DNA of 64,000 bases. It comes from RAM1 sp943372515 (GTDB lineage Bacteria; Pseudomonadota; Gammaproteobacteria; Burkholderiales; Burkholderiaceae_C). Every line of letters begins with the position of its first letter. Positions within the stretch are counted from its first letter, which is position 1. Where the stretch lies: contig CALRYY010000007.1 in NCBI GenBank assembly GCA_943372515.1, forward strand, positions 1 to 64,000, in the 5' to 3' direction. Positions 9,690-19,296 of the stretch are shown here, one piece after another. Made by a program: the position numbers and the translations under genes. Below the pieces are notes generated by a model. It did no database searches and was not told the origin of the DNA. It was given only the letters and a program-made list of their open reading frames with translations.

Positions 9690-12600
9690 CGGCCGGCCTC
9701 CACCTTCACCCGCGCATTCGGCGCCTCGCCAAACATCTCAGGCGCGTACATGGCCTCCACGCGGCTGGGGGGCAGGGCGAAGTCGCCCACGTTGTTCAGG
9801 CGCAGGGTGTATTCCATCTTGACTGTGCCCTTGGGCAGGTACTCGTAATAGCTGCGGAATGCTTCAAAGCTGCGCTCTTCAAACGCGGGCCAGCCGGGGC
9901 CGGATCGCTTTTCGCCCTGCGTGGCGATCTGCGAATCGCGGCCCAGGCCGCTGCCCAGAATGGTGGCGCCACCGGGCACCGGGTCGCTGATCACCACCCA
10001 GGTCATGTCGGCGCTGGCGTTCACTTCTATCGTCACGCGCAGCACGTCGCCGCGGCTGTACTTGCCGGCCACAGCCTGCTCTACCGGCGTGATGGTTTTC
10101 TTGATCTGGTAGCCCGCGCTGAACGGCGCCTTCAGGTCCACCGCCGCCAGCGACTGCAGCGTGAGCCAGGGCTTGCCGGTGCCTTGGTGGGTGGCATTCA
10201 GTGTTTCCTTGCCCGCGATGGCCCACGGCAGCGTCATGGCGGTGTTGCGCGGCTGGCGCCAATCCACGGTGGCCGTCGCGGTACCCAGTGTGGCGCGGGT
10301 GCTGCCGGTCACGGGGGTGGACTCAAATTTGGCCGAGAACTTCTCCAGCGCCATCCCGCCCCACAGGTTGGCGGTGGTGGTCAGCCACGCGCCGCGCTGC
10401 TGGCGACCGATGAAGCCGCTGGCCAGGCGCCCCATGTCGTCTTTCCACGCCGGGTCGTCCATCACCGCCAGCAGCAGCCGCGCGGTGTTGACGTCGCCGT
10501 TTTGCATCAGCCACCACCAGTAGTCGCCCTGCTCGGTGCTGAAGACGAGCTTGGTGCCCTGGTAGCTCAGGCGGCTTTTCAATACCTGCTGCGCCTCGGC
10601 CATGCGCTGCTCGCGCTGGGGCACATCCGCCACGCGGCGCAGGATGTTCAGCCAGTCGATCACCGCATGCGTGGGCCACTGGTTGGGCGCGATGGTGATG
10701 CTGCCCAGCATGCGGCCCTGGGCCTTGCCGTAGCGCGACAGCGCCTCCAGCGCGGCGAGCTTGCGCATGTCCAGGTCCTTGCGCGGCGACCAGAACTCGC
10801 GCTGGATGCGGCCTTCTACAAACGCGATCAACCCCCGCTCCATCGGCGCGCGGGCGTCGTCGGGCAGGGCGAACGCGGGGTTGATGGAAGATGCCTCATG
10901 GCTTGCAGCCAGCAGGTAGGCGGTAAGCACGTCGCTGCCGCGGTTGGCGTCCCCCTCGCGCGGGGGGAAGTAATGCGCCAGGCCATCGCTGTCCAGGTAG
11001 CCGGGCAGCTGCGACACCACGGTTTGCCACATCTTTGCGTCGCGCAGGCCCACGGCCTTGCTGGTCTTTTGCTCCAGGCAGGCAAACGGGTAGTTGATGA
11101 ACCAGTCGCGCACGCCGGGCATGCCCTCGGCCAAACGGGGCTGCAGCGCCAGCTTGAGGCCGCCGCGCGGTGTGTTGCCCACCTTCAATGCGTCTGCGGG
11201 TGGCGCGGCGTCCAGCGTGAACGAACCATCCAGCTGCACCAGCGTGGCCTGCTGCACCGTCAGCGGCACGGCAGGCACGATGCGCTGGCGCGCCTTGACG
11301 GCATCGCGCGCGCCGTTCACGGTGTCGCGCGCCTCGATTTCCCACAGCAGGGCCTCGGTCCGGGTGAACGCCAGCTGCGCGGGGGCGGTCACGTTCCAGG
11401 CCACTTCACGCGCTTCACCGGCGGGGATGTCGATGGTCTGCGCAGCAAGATCCAGCAGCGTCGCGCGCGGCTTCACCTCCACCTTCATGACGCGCGGCGT
11501 GGTGTTGCGCAGCGTGATCTGCGCGCGGAACTGGTCGTCCTCGCGCACCAGCGGCGGCAGGCCGCTGATGATCTGCAGGTCCTGTGTGGCGCGAATGGTG
11601 GTCTGCCCCGTGCCAAACAGGCCCAGCGCCGCGTCGGCCACGGCCACGATGCGAAAGCTGGTGAGTGCATCGTTCAGCGGCACCTTCACCACGGCCTGGC
11701 CTTGGGCGTCCAGCACCACGCGCGGGTTCCACACCAGCAGCGTGTCCAGCAGCTCACGCGTGGCGCTCTTGCCGCCACCGCCGCCTGCGGGCACGGCCTT
11801 GCGCCCGTAGTGGCGCCGGCCGATGATTTCCATCTGTGCGGTGGAGGTTTCCACGCCCCAGGCACGGCGTTGCAGCATCGCATCCAGCAGGTTCCAGCTG
11901 GTGTTGGGCATCAGCTCCAGCAGGGCCTGGTCCACGGCGGCCAGGGCCACCTCGGCATTCGCCGCGGGCTGGCCGTTGGGCAATTTGGCGCTGATCGTCA
12001 CGGTGGCGGTGCCGCGCACGGGGTAGCTCTCTTTGTCGGCCTTCACGCTCACGGCCAGCTGGTGGGCCTGTGTGCCCACGCGGATCTCGGCCAGGCCCAG
12101 GCGGAAGGCCGGCTTGCTCAAGTCGACCATGGCAGTGGGGGCCACGTACTCGCGCCCTTCATACCAAAAGGCCGACCACCATTCGCGCGGCGCCTTGAAC
12201 CCCCAGGTGAAAAAGCTGTACCAGGGCACTTCACGCAGGCGCCCGCGCAGCGCCAGCACGCTCACGTAGGCGTTGGGTCCCCAGCTTTCCTTGACCTGCA
12301 GGGTCACGGTCGGGTCCTGGCCGTTCAACTGCACCACCTGCGTTTCAATGATGCCTTCGCGCTCCACGGCCACCAGCGCGGTGGCAAAGCGGAACGGCAT
12401 GCGCACCTGGAATTTCGCCACCTCGCCGGGTTGATAGCTCTTCTTCTCGGGCAGCACGTCCATGCGGTCATGGTCCTCGCCGCCAAACCACAGCTCGCCC
12501 TGGCGCGTGACCCACACCGACGATGCGGCGTCAATGCTGTTGCCTTTGGCGTCGCGCGCTGTCACCACCAGCTCCACCTCGCCGGCCTGGCCCAGCCTGG

Positions 12601-15544
12601 TTTCGCACAGCAGCAGGCCGCGCGCATCGCTCTGGCCCTTGCAGACTTCGCCCAGGTCCTTGTATTCGGTCTTGTTGTCGTAGCTGTAAAAGCCGCCGAC
12701 CATGCGCTTGCGGCTGGTGGTCACCACCCGCGCCACGGCCTTGACCGACAGCGGCACACCGGCCGCCGGCTTGCCCTGCGTGTCCAGCGCCAGCGCCTGA
12801 AAGCGCAGCGCCTGGCTGGCCGATACCCAGCCTTCAGTCTTGATGCCCGCCACCACCGCCGCAGGCCACAGCGTGGCCACGTTGCGCAGGGTCTGTACCT
12901 CGCCGTTGGGGTCGGCGTAGCTGGCTTCCAGCAGCAAATCGCGCGGCAGGCGCGATGGCGGCAGCTTGTCGATGTTGATCTGTCCCGCACCATTGCGGTC
13001 CAGCGTGAGCGGCAGCTTGTCGGCCACCACGCGCTGGTCTTCGCCTGCGGTGGGTTCTTCTTCATCACCTGCTGCCCGCCGGCCGCGCGGCGGGTTGAAG
13101 CTGAAGGCGTCATGGTCGGCAAAGCTCAGCGCCTTGTTGCGCACCAGGGCCGACACCCGCACCGGCAGCGCCGCCGCCGGTCCCCCCGACACATAGCCCA
13201 CCTGCAGCGCCGTGGGCACGGCGGTGGCGTTGACCAGCGCATCCTTGGCCGCAGGGCCAATGCGGCCTTCAAACACCGGCAGGCGGAATTCTTCCACCCG
13301 GAATTCACCGCTTTGCAGTACCACACCGCTACCGGCAGATTCGCGCAGATCCACCTGGTACACGCCCAGCTTGGCCGCGGGCGGAATGGCAAATTCGCTC
13401 TCGGCGCTCAGGCCACCGCTGGCTGTCTTGCGCCAGCGCAGCGGCTGCGTCACCTGCTGGCCGCTACCCACGTGCGTGATGGCCAGCACCGCCAGCGGCG
13501 TGGCCGGCAGGCCAAAGCCGTTACGCGTTTCGGTGCGCAAAATGTGCTTCATGCTCACCGTCTCGCCCGCGCGCAGCAGCGTGCGGTCAAACACCGTGTG
13601 GGCGCGCTGGTCGGGGTTGATGGTGCTGCTGGTGGGCACGTTGAAGCGCCAGGATTCAATGCCCTTGGTCCAGTCACTGAAGGTAAAGGCCAGCTCCTCC
13701 GTGCCCTTGGCGTCGGTGGCGCGTGCGCTGACGAAATACGCGCTGCGGTAGCCGTCATCGCCATTGGCGCAGGTGGGCGCGTCGGGCGACAGGCCCTGCA
13801 GATTGGCCACGCCGCGCGCATCGGTCAGGCCAGTGGCCAGCTCTTTGCCGCGGCAATCCGACACGCGCACGCGGGCGCCCGGCACGGGCTGGCCCTTGTC
13901 CAGCGTGGTGACCCAGGCCAGCGCGTTTTCGCGCCCCAGCTTGAAGTGAACGCCCAGGTTGGTGACCAGGGCCGTGGTGCGCACATACATCGTGCGTGGG
14001 CTGCCGTGGCGGGTGTCCAGCAGCGTGGCGCCCAGCAGGGGCGACGCAATCTCCACCACATGAAAGCCGGGCGTGAGCGGGATGCCCACCACCTCAAACG
14101 GGCGCGGGTCGTTGCCCACAGGCGTGGGCATGTCCAGCTTGCGTACACCGGCCTGACCGGCCAGCAGCGACACCATGCGCGACTGCACGTACTCCTTCTG
14201 GTCGGGGTCCAGCACCTTGGGCAGCGGGCCCTTCACATCCTGAGCGGCCAGCTTGCGCGATGCAAAGAAGCCGTCGTAACGGCCGACCTTCAGGAACCAG
14301 GCAATGATGTCCGCATCGGTGCGCGGCTGCACGGCGCTGACCTGGCCTGGACTGATGGCGCTGGCGTTCAGCGCCGCTTCCACCTTGCGCACGGTCACGG
14401 GCAGCAAGGCCACGCCGTCGGGTTCGGCAAACCGCTCGACGATGCCAAACGGCGACGCCGCAAACTTGGCCAGCGGCGGCATGTCGCCCGTGGCGACCTT
14501 CAGCGGAAAGTTGTCCGCATTGCGCAGCGTGCGGCCTGATGCGTCCTTGAAATCGCGCGGCAGCTCCAGCGTATAGGCGGCTTTTTCAGCAAACGGCGGC
14601 TTGAAGGTGATGCCGTTGACCAGGGCCTCGGCGTCGGTGCTGTTATCACCTTCCAGCACCGGCTTGAGGCTGTCACTGCTGCCTTTGAGGCGGATGGCCT
14701 CGGCCAGCTTGCGCGCCACCGGGGCGTTGAACGACAGCGTCATGGGCCGGATCGGCAGGCAGGCGGCCTGCGCGCTTTCGCGATCACAGCTCATGATGGC
14801 CGCAAACGGCTCGCGCACCTGGAAGTTGTAGCGCCGCTCTGTGTTGTTGGCCACACCGCTGGGCGTGGCCACGCCCTTGCCGTACACCAGCTGGATTTTG
14901 GCGGCGGGCGTCAGGCGCCGGTTGCAGGCCAGCGTGAGGTAGCGCTGCGGCTCGGTGGCGGCCGCCTTGTCCCAGCCCTGGGCCTTGAGCATCGCCGCGC
15001 GGTCGGCGCCGTCGACCAGACGCACCGGCACCCGCTCGCCCAGCCCCTCCACCACGCACCACATGTTGGCCTGCACGCTGGCCGGCGTGGCCGGGCCGTT
15101 GAGCTGCAGGGCAAAGTACTGTTCTTCGTCAATGCGCTGGTAGACGCTGGGCCGCAGGCTCTGCACAAACGGCCCGCCGGTGCTGAAGGCCCAGCTGCGC
15201 GCGGCCAGCGCCGCGCCCTTGGGCGACGCAAAGCCGCTGCGCACCTGCACCGCGCAGCGCACGCCGGGCGGCAGGTCGTTGGAAAAGTCAAACAGCCATT
15301 CGCGGTCACTGGTCCAGCGGGCCGTGCCCTGGGTGGTTTGCGCGTCGCTGCAGTTCAGCGATACGGGCGGCGGTGCCTTGGGGTCGCCAAAGTTGACGGC
15401 GGGTTCGTCAAACTTGACCACCACCTGGCGGACCTTGGCCACCTCGCCCTGGGGCGTGAGGCTGGTGACCTGCAGCGCATGCGCCTGAAATGAGACGGCC
15501 GCGACAAACGCGGCGGCAAGGATTCTGTGTGTTGTGATTGCCAA
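9686..15544 (-). CDS. yfaS: Bacterial alpha-2-macroglobulin, YfaS-type
   Basis: Periplasmic or envelope protease-trapping macroglobulin of 1952 aa. It begins with a Sec signal peptide (MAITTHRILAAAFVAAVSF, cleavage probably after AHA near residue 23). There is no lipobox, so this copy may be soluble or anchored otherwise, unlike the E. coli YfaS lipoprotein. The family's reactive thioester motif is intact as C1489-L-E-Q1492 (about 11069-11080). Repeated MG-type beta domains fill the N-terminal two thirds. The known role of the family is to trap attacking proteases covalently, while the partner PBP1C repairs peptidoglycan. The stop overlaps the pbpC GTG start (GTGA), so translation is probably coupled. 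Confidence 0.93.
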   Translation of the reverse strand: MAITTHRILAAAFVAAVSFQAHALQVTSLTPQGEVAKVRQVVVKFDEPAVNFGDPKAPPPVSLNCSDAQTTQGTARWTSDREWLFDFSNDLPPGVRCAVQVRSGFASPKGAALAARSWAFSTGGPFVQSLRPSVYQRIDEEQYFALQLNGPATPASVQANMWCVVEGLGERVPVRLVDGADRAAMLKAQGWDKAAATEPQRYLTLACNRRLTPAAKIQLVYGKGVATPSGVANNTERRYNFQVREPFAAIMSCDRESAQAACLPIRPMTLSFNAPVARKLAEAIRLKGSSDSLKPVLEGDNSTDAEALVNGITFKPPFAEKAAYTLELPRDFKDASGRTLRNADNFPLKVATGDMPPLAKFAASPFGIVERFAEPDGVALLPVTVRKVEAALNASAISPGQVSAVQPRTDADIIAWFLKVGRYDGFFASRKLAAQDVKGPLPKVLDPDQKEYVQSRMVSLLAGQAGVRKLDMPTPVGNDPRPFEVVGIPLTPGFHVVEIASPLLGATLLDTRHGSPRTMYVRTTALVTNLGVHFKLGRENALAWVTTLDKGQPVPGARVRVSDCRGKELATGLTDARGVANLQGLSPDAPTCANGDDGYRSAYFVSARATDAKGTEELAFTFSDWTKGIESWRFNVPTSSTINPDQRAHTVFDRTLLRAGETVSMKHILRTETRNGFGLPATPLAVLAITHVGSGQQVTQPLRWRKTASGGLSAESEFAIPPAAKLGVYQVDLRESAGSGVVLQSGEFRVEEFRLPVFEGRIGPAAKDALVNATAVPTALQVGYVSGGPAAALPVRVSALVRNKALSFADHDAFSFNPPRGRRAAGDEEEPTAGEDQRVVADKLPLTLDRNGAGQINIDKLPPSRLPRDLLLEASYADPNGEVQTLRNVATLWPAAVVAGIKTEGWVSASQALRFQALALDTQGKPAAGVPLSVKAVARVVTTSRKRMVGGFYSYDNKTEYKDLGEVCKGQSDARGLLLCETRLGQAGEVELVVTARDAKGNSIDAASSVWVTRQGELWFGGEDHDRMDVLPEKKSYQPGEVAKFQVRMPFRFATALVAVEREGIIETQVVQLNGQDPTVTLQVKESWGPNAYVSVLALRGRLREVPWYSFFTWGFKAPREWWSAFWYEGREYVAPTAMVDLSKPAFRLGLAEIRVGTQAHQLAVSVKADKESYPVRGTATVTISAKLPNGQPAANAEVALAAVDQALLELMPNTSWNLLDAMLQRRAWGVETSTAQMEIIGRRHYGRKAVPAGGGGGKSATRELLDTLLVWNPRVVLDAQGQAVVKVPLNDALTSFRIVAVADAALGLFGTGQTTIRATQDLQIISGLPPLVREDDQFRAQITLRNTTPRVMKVEVKPRATLLDLAAQTIDIPAGEAREVAWNVTAPAQLAFTRTEALLWEIEARDTVNGARDAVKARQRIVPAVPLTVQQATLVQLDGSFTLDAAPPADALKVGNTPRGGLKLALQPRLAEGMPGVRDWFINYPFACLEQKTSKAVGLRDAKMWQTVVSQLPGYLDSDGLAHYFPPREGDANRGSDVLTAYLLAASHEASSINPAFALPDDARAPMERGLIAFVEGRIQREFWSPRKDLDMRKLAALEALSRYGKAQGRMLGSITIAPNQWPTHAVIDWLNILRRVADVPQREQRMAEAQQVLKSRLSYQGTKLVFSTEQGDYWWWLMQNGDVNTARLLLAVMDDPAWKDDMGRLASGFIGRQQRGAWLTTTANLWGGMALEKFSAKFESTPVTGSTRATLGTATATVDWRQPRNTAMTLPWAIAGKETLNATHQGTGKPWLTLQSLAAVDLKAPFSAGYQIKKTITPVEQAVAGKYSRGDVLRVTIEVNASADMTWVVISDPVPGGATILGSGLGRDSQIATQGEKRSGPGWPAFEERSFEAFRSYYEYLPKGTVKMEYTLRLNNVGDFALPPSRVEAMYAPEMFGEAPNARVKVEAGR

Positions 15545-15955
15545 GCTCGGTTCCCTCCGGTGCAGAACGGGAGCGTAGCTGATTGGCGGGTAACTGGTTG
15601 CAAATTCACTTAGCGCGTGGTGCCGCCCCCGCCCCGAGGGGTGGTGTTGGCGCGCGACGAGGGGGCGGAACGTGTCGATGGTCGACGCGTAAGCGCCCTA
15701 GCGCTTGGTGGCGCTTGCTTGACAGGGCGCACCTTTCGGGCGATGACCGCTTCCGTCGAAAGCAGACATGGCGGACTGGTTCGGACGCTCTCAAAATGGG
15801 ACTGCACCTCCTCCGTCTATCCCAAATGGAACTGCGTGGTGCCACGAAAATGACGTTCACCTGGCCGGCTGCCAGTGCTGGTGACTGTGTTTTGTGGATG
15901 GCGAGTTGCTGCGGTGACCCACGCGGTCGAAGTCAGAACGTTGTACAGGCAGTGG
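15545..15955. other. Intergenic region between yfaS and the IS remnant, no gene seen
   Basis: About 410 bp holds the yfaS promoter side and then sequence with no supportable reading frame. A small perfect inverted repeat (AAGCGC-CCTA-GCGCTT, 15691-15706) is visible. The part from about 15740 onward resembles decayed IS-flank sequence, but nothing in it could be identified. Confidence 0.5.
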
Positions 15956-16558
15956 CTAGCACTCCAGCGCCTGTCGCGGCCCTTCCCACCAGGACCAGAG
16001 CCGAATGTGGTCCGGTGTGCGGCCCGCGCGGCGCAAGGCCGATCCGGCCTTGCTGTTCATGGATGCGGGTACCTCGTGGCCGAGCAACTGGTTTTTCCAG
16101 TTGTACATCGTAGTCCGACACACCGCCAGCTTCTGGACAATTTCTTGTGCGCTGGTCTTTCGGGTGCAGAGCTCAATCACCGCTGCACTTTTAAGCTTGT
16201 CGGAGTGCAGGGTGTTCGGTGCCCGGCCCACCATGCGGTTGCGAACTTCGGGGTGCAGATCATCAATCCACTTGGTCAGCAACTCCCGACCGGGATATCC
16301 CAATGCCCGCATGGTCGAGGCAATGCAGCGATCGTGATCAAGGTAATGCTTCACCGCACCTTGCTTCTGCTGATCGGAGTATTTCTGTCTTGGTCGCGAG
16401 TACCCGACTCGCAGCTCTTGGCTCCGCTCGTATTCCCGGTACCAACCAATGAGGGAGTTCTTGGTCGGATAGCCCAACTGGCGGATGGTGGCCCTGAGGC
16501 GCTTGCCAAGCTTGATGTAGATCTTGACGGCTCGGATTCGGTCTTCGTAGGAATACAT
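15956..16558 (-). pseudogene. IS3-family transposase orfA remnant
   Basis: The N-terminal ~165 residues (starting MYSYEDRIRAVKIYIKLG, with two HTH-like segments around WYREYE and YNWKNQL) match the helix-turn-helix OrfA of IS3-type elements. The similarity stops near residue 170. The remaining ~30 residues look like unrelated read-through, and no orfB (DDE integrase domain) follows. The element is therefore truncated and cannot move by itself. It lies at the 3' edge of the catabolic island, immediately outside the MarR gene, and its 5' end abuts the 26-bp terminal sequence at 16602-16627. Confidence 0.75.
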
Positions 16559-16601
16559 GAACTACCTCCAGGTAGTCCATGTTTTTAGCCGCACCTCCAA
16601 G

Positions 16602-16627
16602 GGGTCAGATTTGCTCAGAAATCAACA
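16602..16627 (-). repeat. 26-bp IS-end-like direct repeat, copy 1
   Basis: The plus-strand sequence GGGGTCAGATTTG followed by CTCAGAAATCAAC recurs with one mismatch at 33063-33088, in the same orientation. Here it overlaps the last codons (VDF-stop) of the MarR gene and forms the upstream end of the IS3-like remnant. The two copies bracket the whole catabolic island. Confidence 0.7.
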
Positions 16628-17136
16628 CCATCCACAGGAAGCATCTCGTCACGCGACAGGTTTTCTATCGCGTTGAGCAGGCATCTTCGCGTAGCGGCGA
16701 CGTCGGACGCAGGCACACCCTGCAAGGCAATCGCGTTGACTTCCTCGGCCAGCGGTACAAGCACGTCATTGAGGTTGCGCCCCAGTGGCGTCAGAAAGAC
16801 ATAGATGTTTTTGCGGTTTTCCGCCCTGCGCTCGAGCGTGACATAGCCCAACGACTCCATGGCCCTCAAGGCGACGAACGTAGTGGGTTCCATCAGGCCG
16901 GCTTCCATGCTCAGCTCACGCTTGGTAAGTCCATCACGCTGCCACAAGATTCGAAGGAAGGTCCAATGCCCCAGCTGCACGTTGTGTCGCGCCAGCCTCA
17001 CCTGAAGTGCACGAAGGAAGCAGCGCGTTGCATCCTTGATCAAATGTGCCATCCGGTCGTTCGGAACGGCCTCATGCCAGTGTCGCAGGACACGGTCGGT
17101 CATCTCGCCTTCAGGCCGTTCCCTTTTTGCACTCAT
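16615..17136 (-). CDS. MarR-family transcriptional regulator (downstream end of island)
   Basis: This 173-aa protein has a winged-helix core of MarR type. LTKRELSMEAGLMEPTTF is the recognition region and LERRAENRKNIYVFLT is the wing. It probably senses an aromatic acid and represses the island. I chose the ATG at 17136 because it forms an ATGA overlap with the stop of the dihydrodiol dehydrogenase gene. ATG 17100 (MTDRVL), with GAAGG 5 nt upstream, is the alternative. The final residues VDF and the stop are formed by the 26-bp IS-end-like repeat, so the original C-terminus may have been replaced by an insertion. It is the last gene of the minus-strand array. Confidence 0.85.
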   Translation of the reverse strand: MSAKRERPEGEMTDRVLRHWHEAVPNDRMAHLIKDATRCFLRALQVRLARHNVQLGHWTFLRILWQRDGLTKRELSMEAGLMEPTTFVALRAMESLGYVTLERRAENRKNIYVFLTPLGRNLNDVLVPLAEEVNAIALQGVPASDVAATRRCLLNAIENLSRDEMLPVDGVDF

Positions 17137-18329
17137 GACGGAGATTCTTGCACAGGGTTGTGCAGCACAACGTCGGCCTGTGAGGTGCTCGACTGCAGCA
17201 ACGCGAGGCAAGCCGCTAGAGTTCCCCGGGCCCACATTCCGTCATGCCGCGGTCGGCGGCCTAGCCGCAATGCGCCGTGCAGTTCATCGATAACTTCGGC
17301 TCGCGGAACGTCGGGGGCTGGCAGCTCAAACTTTCGCCGTTCTCCGTCTGCATGTACCCACACACCGTCAGGTATCGGTCGCAGGTCCGCGCGCTCGCAG
17401 CTGACGATGACCGGCCCGAAGTGCTGGTACGCCCGCGCCGGCGCGGCGGCCCGCTCGTCACGGTATTGCGGACCGCCGTACGTCGTCGACGCCTTCAGCG
17501 CCGCCTCATCGGCCGCCGTGCCGACTTGCGCCAGCCGCTGCCTGGCCCGCGGGTGCCGCTCGGGGGATTTTTCGCCACCCATCTCCGAGGTCCAGCCGCA
17601 CCACTCATCGGAATCGAAATGCGCATAGCCGCTGTAGGTCATGGACGCGAAACAGCCATTGGCAAACCACAGCATGGCGGCGTAGGCTCCTTCCGTGGGG
17701 CGTGCTTCGTCCCAACGGCCCGTCGCGGCCCGCACACGTGTGACTGGGCTGCCGGCCAGCAGACGGATGATGTCGAGCTGGTGCGCAGCCTGGCTGAAAA
17801 CAACGCCGCCGCCCTCCTGCGTTTGCAGCTCTTCAGGCCGGCGCGGCCGATAGAGAAAGTCCGTGTAGTTCAGCGCATGGATCATGCGCACCGCGCCGTA
17901 CTCGCCGCTTGCCGCCAAATCGCTGGCAAGGATGTAGGGAGCGTCGAAACTATGGCAGTGGCCCACAATCAGGTGCATCTTCGCGCGTTCGCAGGCGGCG
18001 ATCATCGCGTCGCATTGGGCCAGCGTGAGGGCCATCGGCTTTTCCAGCAGCACGTGCTTGCCGTGCCGCGCTGCCATCTCCACGTGCTGGGCGTGGAACT
18101 GGTGCGGACTGGCCACGTACACGGCTTCGACCAGGGGGTCGCTGCAGAGCGCTTCGACCTCGCGATGCGTGGCGGCCCCGAAATCGGACGCCAGCTGACG
18201 CAGCGGCTCTTTTCGCGTATCGAAGCCCGCCACGATCTTCACGCGCGGGTCGCGAAAGAATGTCGGGACCATCAGGCTGAACGCGCGGCCCAGCCCGATG
18301 ACGCCGATGCGGATGGGCGAATCGCTCAC
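17133..18329 (-). CDS. pht4: Phthalate 4,5-cis-dihydrodiol dehydrogenase (Gfo/Idh/MocA family)
   Basis: The protein is predicted to oxidise the cis-4,5-dihydrodiol of phthalate to 4,5-dihydroxyphthalate with NAD(P)+. The 398-aa protein begins with a Rossmann fingerprint (IRIGVIGLGRAF) and carries the family EKP motif (LLEKPMALT). The GGGVVFSQAAHQLDIIR segment is typical of the Pht4/OphB group. The GTG start at 18329 gives a GTGA overlap with the upstream reductase gene; an upstream in-frame extension is only antisense noise. Neighbours are pht2, pht5 and pht3 homologues. The family is broad, so substrate assignment rests mainly on this context. Confidence 0.85.
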   Translation of the reverse strand: MSDSPIRIGVIGLGRAFSLMVPTFFRDPRVKIVAGFDTRKEPLRQLASDFGAATHREVEALCSDPLVEAVYVASPHQFHAQHVEMAARHGKHVLLEKPMALTLAQCDAMIAACERAKMHLIVGHCHSFDAPYILASDLAASGEYGAVRMIHALNYTDFLYRPRRPEELQTQEGGGVVFSQAAHQLDIIRLLAGSPVTRVRAATGRWDEARPTEGAYAAMLWFANGCFASMTYSGYAHFDSDEWCGWTSEMGGEKSPERHPRARQRLAQVGTAADEAALKASTTYGGPQYRDERAAAPARAYQHFGPVIVSCERADLRPIPDGVWVHADGERRKFELPAPDVPRAEVIDELHGALRLGRRPRHDGMWARGTLAACLALLQSSTSQADVVLHNPVQESPS

Positions 18330-19288
18330 AGGTCCAGCGACAGTTCGCCGCCAAGCGCGCGCGAAACACACACCATGATCTGCGAAGACTGCTCCTCGGG
18401 CATCAGCACCATGTCCCTGTGATCCGCCTGGCCCGCGATCAGCGGCGTGCGGCAAGTGCCGCAGGTGCCGCTCTCGCACGAGGCCGCAACCTGCACACCC
18501 GCGCGGCGGGCAGCCTCCAGAATCGACTGGCCTACCGCCACTTGCAGCGTCTTGCCCGACCGCGCGAGATGGACGGTGAAGGCATGGTCATCCTTGCGCG
18601 CAACCGACCCGTCGGTGAAGCTTTCGAAATGGACCTTGCCTGCATTCCAGTGCCCACTCATGTCCCTGACCGCATCCATCAGCGGACGCGGCCCGCAGCA
18701 ATAGACGTGCTGGTCGGGCTGCGGCTTCTCCAGCCAGGGCCAGAGATCCAGCGTGCGTACCGGATCACCCTGGTCATGGTGGATGCGGACCTGACTGGCG
18801 GCGCCCAGCTCCGTGAGCTCTTGCACGAACGGCGTCGTTTCCGCCGAGCGCGTCAGGTAGATGAGCTGCCACTTGGCATCGCTGCCCTGCAGTGAGCGGA
18901 TCATCGCCAGAATGGGCGTAATGCCAATGCCGCCGGCGATGAACAGGTACCGGCGCGCGCCCCTGGACATCTGGAATGCATTTTCCGGCTCGGAGACGGC
19001 CAGCTCGTCGCCCTCACGGGCGTCGTCCACCATGCTCACCGATCCGCCCCGACCCGCCGCGTCGCGCTTGACCGCGATCACATAGCGATCGCGCTCCTGC
19101 GGATCGTTGCACAACGAATATTTGCGCACGATGCCGGCGGGCGTGCGCACTCGGATGTGCGCACCGGCCGTGAAAGCCGGCAGCAGCTGTCCCGCCGGTG
19201 GCACCAGTTCAAAACTGCGGATGCCGTCCGCGACAGCGTCCGCACGCGAAATGCGCAGTACCAGCGCGGAATTGAGGTCGTCGTTCAT
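18326..19288 (-). CDS. pht2: Phthalate dioxygenase reductase (class IA, FMN/2Fe-2S)
   Basis: Single-chain reductase that passes electrons from NAD(P)H through flavin and a plant-type 2Fe-2S cluster to a Rieske oxygenase. The 320-aa layout is the phthalate dioxygenase reductase/VanB order: flavin domain (RKYSLCND), nucleotide domain (FIAGGIGITPILAMI, CCGPRPLMDA), then a C-terminal ferredoxin domain with CESGTCGTC and a last Cys in MVCVSRAL. It sits 8 bp downstream of the decarboxylase gene. It is the only reductase in the island although two Rieske oxygenases are encoded, so it may serve both; that part is inference. Confidence 0.9.
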   Translation of the reverse strand: MNDDLNSALVLRISRADAVADGIRSFELVPPAGQLLPAFTAGAHIRVRTPAGIVRKYSLCNDPQERDRYVIAVKRDAAGRGGSVSMVDDAREGDELAVSEPENAFQMSRGARRYLFIAGGIGITPILAMIRSLQGSDAKWQLIYLTRSAETTPFVQELTELGAASQVRIHHDQGDPVRTLDLWPWLEKPQPDQHVYCCGPRPLMDAVRDMSGHWNAGKVHFESFTDGSVARKDDHAFTVHLARSGKTLQVAVGQSILEAARRAGVQVAASCESGTCGTCRTPLIAGQADHRDMVLMPEEQSSQIMVCVSRALGGELSLDL

Positions 19289-19296
19289 GAAGGCAG

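Noticed and set aside
9683..14539. A 1618-codon plus-strand frame opposite yfaS
   Set aside because: It is antisense to a complete, recognisable alpha-2-macroglobulin with signal peptide and thioester site. The composition (very rich in His, Arg, Gln, Gly) is that of a high-GC shadow frame.
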